DNA of 64,000 nucleotides from Takashimella koratensis (taxonomy: Eukaryota; Basidiomycota; Tremellomycetes; Trichosporonales; Tetragoniomycetaceae): assembly GCA_003116875.1 (NCBI GenBank), contig BCKT01000001.1:979351-1043350 (forward strand), in the 5' to 3' direction. A program made the position numbers and the translations under genes. Position 1 is the first letter of the stretch. Each line of letters opens with the position of its first letter. This document shows, piece after piece, positions 40,642 to 51,482 of the stretch. Below the pieces are notes generated by a model. The model did not search any database. It was given only the letters and a program-made list of their open reading frames with translations, and had not been told where the DNA came from.

Positions 40642-42150
40642 TCAAACGCTGGTCTCGTATCCAGAACCGGAAGCATTTTCCATGCTCGCGTGGGATCTGG
40701 GAATGGTAGCGCGAGGAGTCATCGCTCGAGGTAGATCGGAACGCAAGCTGTTTGCGTCTCGGTGAATGTACGTGATCTTTTGCTCGTAACGCGGTTTCCC
40801 ATCGATGCTGAAGTCTGGAGTGGGGGAGGACGAGAAGAGGAACTGCGGAGGACTGGAGGCTGGAAAGGGCGGTTGAAACCATTCTGACATCCAATGTGAA
40901 CCCTTCTCGTCCACGTGGCACCGAAAATGCACTCGCTCCCAGATGACATCCAGTGTCCGGCCAGAGTCGGGCCAAAACGTGGCGGTTTTGAAATTTCTTT
41001 CGAGGGTGAGGTTACCGTACACTTCGTCCTGTGTAATGCTGTGTCCATCCAAACCCATCAAGAAATGGTGGAGGGCACTGACGAGCAGGGTCGATACCCC
41101 CACCAGAGCCTTTGGCAGCTGCCTAGACACGGCGGCGGCGTAGAGGAGAGTGCGAATGCTTGTCGTGAAGTTCACTGGATCCTCCGCAGTTGCAAAGTCG
41201 AATCTGTCTGCCTGCTCTTGGGACAAGCAGAACTCGGCGGTGGCGGCAGTCGCATCCCAATAGTACGCCATGTTGGCACAAATGACGGACAGAGACTTGC
41301 TGATGGAACTCTCCCCGAATCGAGCGGAGCGCAAGTTGTTCGCCAAGGTCCTGCTCGTGGAAGCATATTGTACGAGTCGCGTTTTTGCCGCCTGCGCATC
41401 GCTTCGCATGTCGGCGTGGTTGTTCTGAGGACCTCGAGTGATACCGAACGATCCGTTCGAGGCATTGAACTCGTTTCCTTGGGAAAATCGTTCCGCGCCC
41501 ATGTGGTGAGCATGGGACGTGGCGGGAATTGAGGTAGTTGGAGTTCCAGTAAGTTGGCTGGCAGGCGGAGGACCTAGGCCCGCGAGAGGCGCCGGGATCA
41601 ATCTCAACGGGTCGATGACGGTACCGGAGGCGGACGATGAGCTCGGCGGGTTGAAGAGATGCCGGAGAGGTGGAAGTGTCGGCCTCTCCAAGGGCTCAGA
41701 GTGAGTCTCTCGAGAGCTGCCAAACGGATCGTTGTTCGACGGTGTGCCTCTCGACCCAGAGGGAAAGTCGAGGGTGGAACTTCCGCTCCAAGATGAGCGG
41801 CCGTCCAGCGACCAGTCGGGGAAGGGGGAAACGTTGGGCTGCAAAAAGGCGGGCGGCAGTCCGGGCGAAGAGACGCTGTCGTCCGGCGGAGGAGCTTCAA
41901 CATCAGCGTCATCGACGTGAGTGTCGTTGTCGTAGCGTCCTGATGGGCTGAGGCGACCTGGATCGAGGTCCGGGTCAGCGTCAAGTAAATCGATCCGTTC
42001 GACGTCGTGGGTCAAGTCGACGATGGAGCGGGTGCTCGTGGTGCTCAATGAGTTGCGAGAACCGGCTTTCGGACGGAGTCTGGGCAAGTCCTTCTTCTGG
42101 ATTTGCCTTCTTTGTCTGGGTGGGTTCCGCCGAGGAAGTCCGCGCTCCAT
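40642..42150 (-). CDS. IPW-family protein F8 with a long disordered N-terminus
   Basis: Intronless, 502 aa from the ATG at 42150. The first 250 residues are disordered and Ser/Pro/Asp-rich with a basic start (LPRRNPPRQRRQIQKK). The family core occupies about residues 255-480: helices (LVQYASTSRTLANNLRSARF, LSVICANMAYYWDA), then strands where DVIWERVHFRCHVDEKGSHW takes the place of the I-P-W strand, and EQKITYIHRD as the last family strand. The segment VDEKG aligns with IDEQG of F3 and MDEQG of F4. A Ser/Arg-rich tail follows. It is the largest family member; the extra N-terminus may be regulatory. An upstream frame (41981-42313) could be an alternative first exon. Function unknown. Confidence 0.6.
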   Translation of the reverse strand: MERGLPRRNPPRQRRQIQKKDLPRLRPKAGSRNSLSTTSTRSIVDLTHDVERIDLLDADPDLDPGRLSPSGRYDNDTHVDDADVEAPPPDDSVSSPGLPPAFLQPNVSPFPDWSLDGRSSWSGSSTLDFPSGSRGTPSNNDPFGSSRETHSEPLERPTLPPLRHLFNPPSSSSASGTVIDPLRLIPAPLAGLGPPPASQLTGTPTTSIPATSHAHHMGAERFSQGNEFNASNGSFGITRGPQNNHADMRSDAQAAKTRLVQYASTSRTLANNLRSARFGESSISKSLSVICANMAYYWDATAATAEFCLSQEQADRFDFATAEDPVNFTTSIRTLLYAAAVSRQLPKALVGVSTLLVSALHHFLMGLDGHSITQDEVYGNLTLERNFKTATFWPDSGRTLDVIWERVHFRCHVDEKGSHWMSEWFQPPFPASSPPQFLFSSSPTPDFSIDGKPRYEQKITYIHRDANSLRSDLPRAMTPRATIPRSHASMENASGSGYETSV

Positions 42151-42932
42151 GGCTGATTGTGTGCGAGTGACGGTGATTAGAGGTCGAGTCGTCGAGAGAC
42201 TTTGTGTCGTTCATTGCAGTGGGACAAGCGGGGAGAGTGGTCAATGGCAGGAGAGAGGGGGACGGGTAGAGAAGAGGAAGAGAGAGGGGGGGAAGTGGGG
42301 CATTTATCCCCAACCCCCCAAAAGCTGCCTGTCGAATACGCCTTCAGATGAGATATGAAAAGAGGGTCAGCACGAGCAACATCAACGCGACGGGGCAGAG
42401 TTGTGCATCGAGCCAGAAAGGAGGGCCTTGAGCACGTCAGAGCATCGAAATCGAGCCTAGGCCGTGAACATTTGATCGTGAAAAGCAAGGTCATCCTTCG
42501 GCCGACGTCGCGCAGACGATGTTGGGCTATGAGTGAAGCGAGACTCAAAGGATCAAAGTCAGCAGGTCAGGTTGTTGCCAAGTCAGTCTTTCCAATGCCC
42601 GCCGGGCGAGGAGTCCACACGGATATGAGCGGGAGAAGGCACCAGCTTGCCTGCCCGGGTAAACCGCTTGGATATCGACTGCGTTTCGCATGGTCCGGCC
42701 GCATGTGCGTCTATGCTACAACTAAGGATCGAGAAAACTTCTGACTCTTGGCGACCGACTCCTGCACCGTACCCAGGTGAGAGAGCGACGAGGGTTACGC
42801 CAAACTGCGAGGTATATCGCCCAAAAACGTGAATCCGAGGAAAGAAAGAGGAAAGGATGAAAGGGTGGGTGGGGTGGGTGGCCGTGAGGGTGGTGGAGAT
42901 GGAAAGGGCGAGGGTGACGAGCGCTGGATAGC
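42151..42932. other. Intergenic NC2-beta / F8
   Basis: About 780 bp without a supported gene; it holds the F8 leader and the NC2-beta 3' region. A GGGTGGGTGGGGTGGGTGG run (42864-42882) is purine-rich non-coding DNA and could form a G-quadruplex. Confidence 0.45.
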
Positions 42933-43732
42933 TTATTGTTCGGCCATCCGTGCTTGACTCGAGGCGAAGAGCTTTTCTTGAAGCGCAAGTAGCTCTTCCT
43001 CGGTCATACCGTTCGTATCAGGCGCCGCTCGTTGCCGGTCCTGAGGAGATGGTCAGCTTGACTGGACGAAATCAACATCGAAGCTGAACCCAAGAAGGTC
43101 TCACCTTCTGGCTCTGCTTGAATTCGGCCTGGCTGTCCTCAACCTCGTGAATGAATTCCTCGAAGCCGAGTTGCTGTAGCGCACGACTGGTCAGCTTTGA
43201 ACCACAAGAGAAGGTGTAAGAGCAAGTCGAGATCTCTCACTCACTTTGAGCGCTTCGATGACGTGTTCTGGGGAGATGGTCTTTTTGCTGGACGTGTCGC
43301 AAACTGCGTTAGATTGTGTCGAGATGAGCTTGATCCATTCTGCGCCAAGAGCGGTCAGCTAAGACCTCTGCATCGAGTGCGTCGTGGGCCAGAGGACACG
43401 AGGTGAAGATGGATGTCATCAAAACTCACCGACACAAGCTTCAACGATCAAGTCTTTGGTCTCCTTCGCGCATGAGATGTCCTCTGGCAGCATCTCTTCA
43501 ACCCAACTGTCAGCATGAGGTATCCCAGTGTTGTTATGATGCATGACCAAGACGGATGAGTGGATGTCTGGCGGCAAAGATGACAACACGACGCGACGAC
43601 AACATGACCGAAACCAAACAAACGGGATCGAAAGATGAACAAAAGAAGAGACCAACCTTGAATCAACTTGAACACGGTAGCCTTGGGCAACGTGTGCTCA
43701 TCGTCACCCCCAAACTTCTCGTTATCCGACAT
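42933..43732 (-). CDS. NC2-beta (Dr1-like) TBP repressor, histone-fold subunit
   Basis: Five exons on the minus strand, about 137 aa, ATG at 43732 and stop at 42933. The histone fold covers residues about 15-85: TLPKATVFKLIQEMLPEDI, AKETKDLIVEACVEWIKLIS, then KTISPEHVIEALKQLGFEEF. The order and the L-P-K-A-T start are those of Dr1/NC2-beta, which pairs with NC2-alpha on TBP-bound promoters and blocks TFIIA and TFIIB. The C-terminus (from about residue 85) is an acidic and Gln-rich helix. It shares a 254-bp divergent promoter with PRP38. Confidence 0.92.
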
Positions 43733-43986
43733 GGCGCGGGGATCAATCCAGTTGAGCGTGGGGCAAGGTGTTGTGGATAAGGGTTGTTGAGATGGAGGAG
43801 TGGAAGGATGAACGGGGATGGACAAGGCCGTTTATTTATTTTTCTGAATTTTCGGTTCCTTTTTCAGCCAGAGCCTGAGGTTCAAGTCTGAGATTGTCAT
43901 CGTTGCCTCTTTCACCATCCACCATCCCTCCATCTACGATTAAGACACAACCTCCTCGGCCATCGCAAAGAAGGGGATAGTGCATC
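43733..43986. promoter_or_regulatory. Divergent promoter NC2-beta / PRP38
   Basis: A 254-bp region separates the two ATGs. There is no TATA consensus facing PRP38. A run of TTTATTTATTTTTCTG (about 43831-43846) lies in the middle and CT-rich leaders flank the PRP38 side. Confidence 0.55.
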
Positions 43987-45224
43987 ATGGCTAACTCGAC
44001 GGTCCGAGGTGCTCTTTCAGTGCACGGTGGTAACCCCCAGGTGAGTTGTGTGGTTGCCTGCCGTGTCCGCCTACCAACTCGTCATCAGCTAACTAGTCTC
44101 TACCCAGTTCCTCGTCGAGAAAGTCATCCGAGCGAGAATCTACGATTGCCGGTATTGGAAAGAAGAGTGTTTTGCGTTAACAGGTGCGTTGATACCTGGA
44201 TTACAGCATCTGTGTTTCCGTCTTTGGTGTGCTCGTCAATCCAGGGACTAGGGTCGATATGCTGATCACCTCCCAGCCGAGTCGATCATCGACCGAGCCA
44301 TCGCCTTGGGCGCAGTTGGAGGCGTATCAGAGCGCCAAACACCTACCGCTTTCATATGCCTCACTCTCAAGCTGCTCCAGCTCCAACCAGAGAAAGAGAT
44401 TTTGATCGAGTACCTCCTCGCCGAAGAGTTCAAGTACGTCCCAGCCCCGGCCTATCGCTTGTCACTAGATGCTGATCTTGCGCAACAGATATCTACGAGC
44501 TCTGGCCGCATTCTACATTCGGTTGACGTTCCGGTCGATGGAGATCTACGAGATCCTGGAGCCGCTGATGAAAGATTACCGGAAACTGCGAGTGCGGCAT
44601 ACAGGTTAGTCCCCTCTCCCTCTCTCCTGCGGGGTCGTGGTTTCTCCGATGGTAGCTGACATCGAGACAGGTGGATACTCGTTGACGACGTTTGACGCTT
44701 TCATCGATGAACTCCTCACACAAGATCGCGTGTGTGATATTATCTTGCCCCGTTTGACGCAGCGTAGCGTGCTTGAGGAGACCGAGGGGTTGGCAGCCCG
44801 CAAGTCGCTGCTGGTATGTCTCCCTCGTCCACCGCTGCCCTTTTTTTTGGACCAGTCCGGTGCTAACGACGTGCCTAATTAGGAAGAGGACGAGGACGAA
44901 GACGAAGCTCGAGGCAAACGATCTCGCCGCGGTCGAGCCGACTCGCGCACTCCCTCCCGCACCCCACCGAGCTCGCGCGACTCGTCGCCCGACCTGCGCC
45001 GTGCCCGCTCTCGTTCAGCCGGGTCAGACTCGTCGTTTGAGAAGGAGCGGTACGTCTCGCGTTCGCCGTCCCGAAGTCCCGACAGGTCAATGGACAGCGA
45101 AGACGAGTTGGGTGGAGAGGTCGGGGATACGAGAGGGAGGTATGTTAGTCGGAGCCCAAGTATCTCACCAGATCGGATGTTGGCACCTGAGGATGATGAC
45201 GAGAGGTTGGAAGGGGATGTCTGA
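43987..45224 (+). CDS. PRP38: Pre-mRNA splicing factor Prp38
   Basis: Exons 43987-44040, 44108-44183, 44277-44433, 44489-44604, 44671-44813 and 44883-45224 give 295 aa. The Prp38 domain fills residues about 12-185: VHGGNPQFLVEKVIRARIYD, the Y-W-K-E-E-C-F block, VGGVSERQTPTAFICLTLKL, RALAAFYIRLTFRSMEIYEI, then FIDELLTQDRVCDIILPRL. Prp38 joins the spliceosome as part of the U4/U6.U5 tri-snRNP and is needed for activation. After the domain come an acidic run and an Arg/Ser-rich tail (RSRSAGSDS, SRSPSRSPD), which budding yeast Prp38 lacks but many fungi and animals have. All junctions conserve frame. Confidence 0.95.
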
Positions 45225-45345
45225 AGAAAATTATTGCATGTAACGTAGCGTTGCCTTTTCGTGCGAGTGAATGCACAATGGTTGATGCATGATGGGTTAT
45301 CATCACCCTCAAAGACTGTCTGAATACGTATCGACAATTCTGTAT

Positions 45346-47789
45346 CTACCGACGCGCGATCCCGAACCCTCTCTGCTGCCTGTCTGGCGTTGACCCCATC
45401 TTCGTCTCAATCTCCAACACCTTGTTCTCGAGTTTACTCGCGCTTCCGTCGATCGTGTTGAGTGCGCGAAGGTGGGCGCCGAGGATCGCGGAAAGCTGGT
45501 TGATCGGGTCGTCGGGAACTTGAGCTGTGGCGTTCGCATCTGCCGCACTTGGCGCATCTCCACTCGCTCCACTTCCCATCTGGCTCGAGCCTAGGGCGGC
45601 ACCAGCGTTCGGTCGAGTCGACAGCTTGTTCACCTCCTCGATCATGTTGGACAAGTTACGCGAGATATCGTCGAGCTGCTTGTTGAGATCCTCAGCCATG
45701 GTGTAGGCCTTCTCGCGTTCTCGGTCCGCCGGGAGTTTGGCGGCGAGGGGTTTGGTGTCGCGCTCGTTGAATGCCGAAATCTCGCGCTCGTAGTGCGACA
45801 ACATGGCGTCGAGCTGTTTCTGCTGGTCCTCGATGTAGTCGAGATTACGATCAAGCGCGGCTTGGTTTTGCTGCGCTTCCAAAACCTGTCTATGGAGCGT
45901 TGCGATCTGTGGTGATAACAAGATGAATTAGTATTTGTTGAGAATTGCAATACCAACAAGGGGTCCAAACAACGCACCTGGTTGCCATTCCGGACCAAGA
46001 TCTTGTCCCACTCCCTGACCTCCCCCGCCTGACGCTCAAACTCCTTGACCTGGCCATCGAGGTCCTTGTTCCACATGTCGACGATGTCCTCGAGAGTCTT
46101 TCCTCGCAACAGGCTCGGCACGGGCTCCGCTGGCGCAGCTGCTGCAGGTGCGGGTGCAGCGGCGCCTGTTGTCCCTGGTGCTGTGGCTGTTGTCGCTGGC
46201 TTAGCACCGAACAAGCTCGGGGCCGCAGCTGCCGGAGCGGGCGCAGTCGTCGCAGGAGCGGTAGTCGCAGGCTGAGCGGGCTTGGCACCGAACAAGCCAC
46301 CAGCCGCAGGGGCAGCCGCCGGTTGCGCTGCAGGTGCTGCAGGTGCTGCCGGATCGGCGGGTTTTGCGGTTGCCGCCGGGGCAGCGCCTCCCAAGTTCCC
46401 AAAGCTGAAACCTCCGGCTTTGGGCGCCTCTGGCGCCTTTGCTGCCGGAGCATCAGTCTTTGCTGCTCCTCCGAACCCGCCAAACAGCCCGCCCGCAGCC
46501 GGCGCAGCGGTCGCCGGTTTGCTCGCGTCCGATGCGGCCGGGGGAGCCGGGGGAGCCGCGGGCTCGGCAGGCTTTGCACCAAACAAGCCTCCACCACCGA
46601 GCAAGCTCGTGCCGCTAGCCGGAGCCGCCGCAGGTGCCGCTGCAGCCGGAGCCGCCGTCGTGGGTTTGGCACCAAACAATCCACCACCGAACGCAGGTGC
46701 TGTCGTCGTCGTCGGAGTCGCAGGTTTCGACGCGTCGGCCGATGCGGTCCCTGACAGCCCACCGAACAGCGGTTTGGGCGCCTCGGCTGCTGCTGGTGCC
46801 GCAGCGGGTGCAGGGTCTGCGGGCTTGGCGCCGAATCCACCAAACATGCTCCCACCTGCCGCGGGAGCACCGGCAGGCGTCGTGCTTCCCGACGCACTGG
46901 CGCCGAACAAGCTCGGAGCCGCGGCTGGCGTGCCTGGTGCGGTTGCGGGTTTTGCGCCAAACAAGCTAGGAGCGGCGGGTGCAGCGGCTGAAGTCGAGGG
47001 AGCGGGTTGGGCGGGCGCGCCGCCGAATAGGCTCGGAGCGGAGGGAGGGGGAGCAGCGGGTGTGGTCGATTGGCCGAATCCGAACAATGGCTTGGAGGCG
47101 GGCGTTGTGCTCCCTGCCGCTGGAGCTGGGTTGGCCGGAGCCGCACCAAATAAGCTCGGAGCCGCAGGAGTCGAGGTCGACGCTGATGGTGCGGCACCAA
47201 AGGAGAAAGAGGAAGAAGCGGATGATGCGGGAGCAGGAGCGGCGGCGGCCCCACCGCCGAAGAGAGAAGTGCCGGCGCTGGGTGCGGCGGTGCCCGTGGG
47301 AGTTGCGGGTTTCGCGCCGAACAAACTGGTTCCTGCCGGTGCGCCGCCGCCGAATAACGATCCGCCAGCAGCAGGCTGCGTTGGGGCAGAGACGCCGAAG
47401 AGAGAGCCAGCGGCGGGAGCCGGGGCTGGAGCTGCAGGGGCACCAAAGAGAGAAGTCGCGGGTTTCGACGCGCCGGCTTGGTTGTTCGCTGAGGTTTGAG
47501 AGGGTCAGTGAGCAGCTTGGGGAAAAGGAGAAGAGACGAGATTGAGGCTGTGCTCACCTGCACCGAAAGAGAAGCCACCCGAGCCGCCGCCTGTGTGAGT
47601 TGAGTACGTCAGTCAAGTTCTTTGAGGATTACGTTTGGGCACCAAGGTCCGCGTCTCATGCGAAGGCAAACCTCTCGGCGAAACGTACTGTTACCGCCAA
47701 ACCCAGCGGATCCAGCTGTATTAAAGAAGGCGGCGCGGTCAGCTGAATAACCTGCGCATGCTCTCGATGAGTTTGAGCAACTTACACAT
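45346..47789 (-). CDS. NSP1: FG-nucleoporin Nsp1 (Nup62-type)
   Basis: Central-channel nucleoporin of the Nup62/Nsp1 complex. Exons 47789-47786, 47715-47689, 47590-47558, 47488-45978 and 45906-45346 assemble in frame to 711 aa. The first coding exon is only ATG plus one base. Residues 10-440 are FG repeats: FSFGAA, then many SLFG/GLFGAKP units separated by Ala/Pro/Thr spacers. The C-terminal 250 residues are the coiled-coil Nsp1_C domain (GKTLEDIVDMWNKDLDGQVK, then EFERQAGEVREWDKILVRNG, QVLEAQQNQAALDRNLDYIE, YEREISAF), ending in RGFGIARR. Alanine-rich spacers differ from yeast Nsp1 (Lys/Ser-rich). It shares a divergent promoter with SmF. Confidence 0.93.
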
Positions 47790-48101
47790 GATGCGATGAG
47801 TATCAAAGATTGGTGCTGGCGGTAGAGACGGTGTTGACGACGATGAGCAGAGATGTCGATGGCGAGAACGAGACGAGCCAGTCCAAAATGTATGCTGCTA
47901 CCTACGCGGGCCTAATTCTGGGGGGGCCTGGCAAATTTAGGCACGCGGAAGATGCCCACGTGCCTATCTTTACTAAACCATTGTGTGCTTCTTTTTCGCT
48001 CACTCGTTCTCCGACTTGATCTTTGGTGTTTTCGACCTCTGCATCTTGATCTCTGCTTTTTCCCTCTACCTCACCTCCATCCATCCCACCACCGTCGCAC
48101 C
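47790..48101. promoter_or_regulatory. Divergent promoter NSP1 / SmF
   Basis: A 312-bp region separates the ATGs. No TATA box is evident on the SmF side; the leader facing SmF is CT-rich (48000-48100). Confidence 0.5.
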
Positions 48102-49085
48102 ATGTCTGCGGCCATCGCCGTGAGTACCGCCGTCTCCTCTGATACTTCATTTCCTTTCTCTTTTCCCTTCTGCGGTCGAAAAGCTCCTTCTCGTTTGGAT
48201 TCCATCACATCTTGAAGGCAATGTTCAACGTATCATCTTGCTGACCTCTGCTCTTCACGCTTCTCAACGCCCATCCTCGACCATCATCAATACCATCAAC
48301 TTATGTCGTCGTAACTTACGCATATCGAAACCTCACAGCCCGTCAACCCGCGGCCGTTTCTCCAGGACTTGACCGGCAAGACCATCTACGTTCGGTTAAA
48401 GTGGGGTCTCGAGTACAAGGGCTTCCTCGTTTCCACCGACTCGTACATGAATCTTTTGGTGAGCGCTGGGCCCGGGGCAGGATTTCATCTAGGTCGGAGT
48501 GGATATGGATGGGAGCGGGGAAAGAGCAGAACGTTGAATTGGTTTCGATGGGACTAGAGGAAGGGTTCGATGTTGGATTCAAGGTCATGCCCGATTCGAC
48601 CAGACGTCGGGGTGGTGCAGGGATAGTAAGATCCCGCACGTCGACGGTCGGGGAAGAGGGAAAGAGGTCGAGATATGCTGTGAAGAGATGTTGTGACCTG
48701 TTGAGGGCTCAGTGGCACCTTGCGTGTTGGATCTATCACTCAGTGGTGTGTTAGACCTTACGCTGACCCGACGCAGTTGACAAGCACCGAGGAGATTGAG
48801 AACGGCAAGTCGAACGGTCAACTCGGCGAGGTCTTTATCCGCTGCAACAACGTCTTGTATATTCGGTGCGTATCATACCTCCCTGCTTGTGACATGTTCC
48901 CATTCATCTTCCCCACACCGTCTCCATTGTCTGCTTCTCGTTGGATCGCGTCGTATTTCGGAGCTAACAATCATCCTTCTATTCTTGTCTCGTCTGTCGT
49001 CTCGTCCGTCGACTATGCTCCTTCTAAACCCTGTTGCTCAACTCACAGAGAGGCAAAGGACAAGCCTAAGATGGATGAAGACTAA
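48102..49085 (+). CDS. SMX3: Small nuclear ribonucleoprotein F (SmF)
   Basis: Sm-ring subunit that binds the Sm site of U1, U2, U4 and U5 snRNA. Exons 48102-48119, 48339-48458, 48777-48865 and 49049-49085 give 87 aa, the normal length. The Sm1 motif is [20 protein letters not shown], continuing [17 protein letters not shown]. The Sm2 motif is [14 protein letters not shown]. The acidic C-tail is KMDED. The three introns are 219, 318 and 183 nt, several times longer than most others in the window. The symbol follows the yeast gene. Confidence 0.95.
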
Positions 49086-49579
49086 GGAAAAGGGACGAGG
49101 CGTCACCGAGCTGCCTGAAGAGTTTCGAGGTTCTGTACCATCCATTCATCCATCCTTCCTTCCATGTCCTCTATTCTGTTCCTTCATACATCCCACAAGT
49201 CGAGAGAAAACGTCATGAGACATGATACACTGCAGAACTCATTATGATCAAGGCTATGCGTGGCATGGGGCAACTGACGTTTGACTTGGTGAGAATACTC
49301 GACGCAAGGTCGGGGCAGATGGAAGAGACAAACAATGACATGCTTTTTATCGTATCTACAAGGTTTCGACAAACTGCTCTTCTCTCTTCCCCTCCGTTCA
49401 CCGTCGTCTCGCTGTCGTGGTGTATGAATATATGAACGTCTCTCTCTGTCCTTTCGACTTCATCAAGTCGAGGTCGTCAACAAGCAACTGCCGCCTCTCT
49501 GTTTCCCACCATCCACCATCCACCGTCTCGCTGCTCTCGCGGATGTCGCCCTCGCTGTGCGAAGTATCGCCCGCGACGC
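49086..49579. other. Convergent 3' region SmF / RNA1
   Basis: About 490 bp between convergent stop codons. Short frames are not supported. No RNA gene recognised. Confidence 0.5.
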
Positions 49580-51132
49580 TTACTTCTGGACGTGAACCTT
49601 TTCCAACAAGTCGGCGAGGCTGAAGTGGTTACAAAATCAGTAATGTCTCTTTACAGCTTCTCCAGACCCAACGGAAACCTGACTCACTCGTCTGCCTGCT
49701 TGTCGGTGACAGGTGGGAGGGCGGATGCGCCATCTGCGCCCTCGCCGACGCCATCATCCTCCTTCCCGTCCTCCTTCCCATCCTCGTCTTCTTCTTCTTC
49801 TTCCTCCTCCTCATCCTCTTCTTCCTCGTCCTCTTCGTCCTCATCAGGCTCCTCCATGTCGTCAACTGGGCGTAATATCATTCGTGATCTCGTCAGTGAT
49901 GCTCAAAAGCGCTCAACCACACTCTTTCCCATACCACTACTCACGTTCATCCAGAGCGTCCTCGTGTCCATGGACGGCGAGAGCCTTGGTCAACTCCTCG
50001 ATACACTCGTCCTCGGGGTCGACCTTGTTCCCGTTGATCTCCAAACACGTCAAATCTTTGAGATGCTGAGCGATCGCGATGGCCAATATCTCAATCGTGC
50101 GTTTATCGAACTCGCCGTATTGGACTTTGAGAGTCTCGAGTTTAGGGTTTGAACCCGCTGCGAGGGAAGTGGCGAGTGCGATTCCGCCCGCGGTACTGAG
50201 GAGGCAGTCGGAGAGGTTGAGGACTCGCAACTCGGGCCAAGAAGTGAGAACGCGAACGATACTCCTTGTTCCCGATCGGGTAGCCGTGTTATCCTGAAGA
50301 TCCAGGACACGGAGGGTCTTGCACTCGCTCAACCCCTTGGCTAGAGCTGCGATCCCCTCCATCCTGATTCCATTCTGCGGCAACCTGACTTCCTCCAACA
50401 ACCCATGGGCAGCAAAGGCTTCCGCCCACTTTGGCGCACTCCCATTCTCCAGCCTGTTCCGACCGCAAACCACGACCCGAAGGCTGCTCGCCTTCCCTTG
50501 CTCCTTGCACAGCTTGGCGTTGGCGAGGAGGGCAGTGGAGACCACTGTCCCGCCCCAGACCCCGAGACCGTTGTTGTTCAGCTTGAAGATAGAGAAGGTC
50601 GTGTTGGTCTCGAGGAAAGGGACCATGGCGTCAGCGCAGCGGCCGCCGAACGCGTTGTCGGAGAGGTCAAGCTCGACGAGGGAAGTATGGTCCTTGAGCG
50701 CGTTGCAGAGGGCGGAAAGAGCTTGAGGGATCTCAGAGATGAGTCGACCAGTGAAGATGTCGGCAAAGTCGGCGACCTAGACTGTGTCAGCAAACCAGAC
50801 TCCTCTTTCTTTCTCATCGCTTTGCCACCCGCCCCAATCCAGCCTCGACCCTTCTCCACCCCCATTCAGCTCCGCTACTGCCCGAGCTCTCCCCTCCTCT
50901 CATGTACAACCTCTCCCAACATACAAGGTCCATAACTCACCTTTAGCCCCTTCTTGCTCTTCAAGACCTCGGCAATCGCCTCGCAGGCCTCGACACCCAA
51001 ACTGTTCCCTCCGAAATGGATCTCTTCCACATTGTCCATCGCAGCCAGCTCGGAGAGGTACGGCTCGAGCTCGGCCTTGGTGGTAGCCTTGAGGTTTTTG
51101 CCCAGGATGGAGAAGACCTTGGACGAGGACAT
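49580..51132 (-). CDS. RNA1: RanGAP, Ran GTPase-activating protein
   Basis: Activates GTP hydrolysis on Ran in the cytoplasm. Exons 51132-50941, 50776-49945, 49865-49688 and 49619-49580 give 413 aa (yeast Rna1 is 407). Leucine-rich repeats start at VEEIHFGGNSLGVEACEAI and continue with LVELDLSDNAFGG, LKLNNNGLG-type, EEVRLPQNGIRMEG, LRVLDLQDNTA, LRVLNLSDCLLS, and LTCLEINGN. The conserved loop with the catalytic arginine follows CGRNRLENGS. A stretch of about 45 mostly acidic residues (E/D) follows the LRR, as in all Rna1. The last exon encodes LADLLEKVHVQK. Confidence 0.94.
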
Positions 51133-51482
51133 GGTGAGCAAAGACTTGAGGTGGGTGAGGTGAGGTGAAATAGGTAGCGGGTGAGGTGGGGTGGGGGTCT
51201 GAGGTGTTGCTGTGGTTGAACTGGAGGGATCGACACGAACAATGCTGATTTTGAATTTTGGGCTGGGCAATCACGGTGTGCTCCCTAGCATCCTCAATGC
51301 TATCGTTCACACCCCGCCTTCCAGCGGTTAAAGTGGCGTGGCACCCACCATCCAAGCATGTTTCAACAGGGGACTGCCTACATTGCCTAGACTACTACAA
51401 ACAACTACCTCTCAGGCAAGGCACAAAGCTACAAGCACCTGGCAAAATATATCTACCCAGTTCAAAGTCTACCTCGTAGTCG
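51133..51482. promoter_or_regulatory. RNA1 leader / TDP1-like copy A 3' region
   Basis: About 350 bp between the RNA1 ATG and the stop of copy A on the same strand, so this is the RNA1 promoter. It is GT-rich near 51140-51200 on the + strand (CA-rich leader). Confidence 0.5.

Noticed and set aside
46282..47499. 405-codon + strand ORF rich in Ala/Gly/Pro
   Set aside because: Antisense of the NSP1 FG repeats; the spliced minus-strand product matches a known family.
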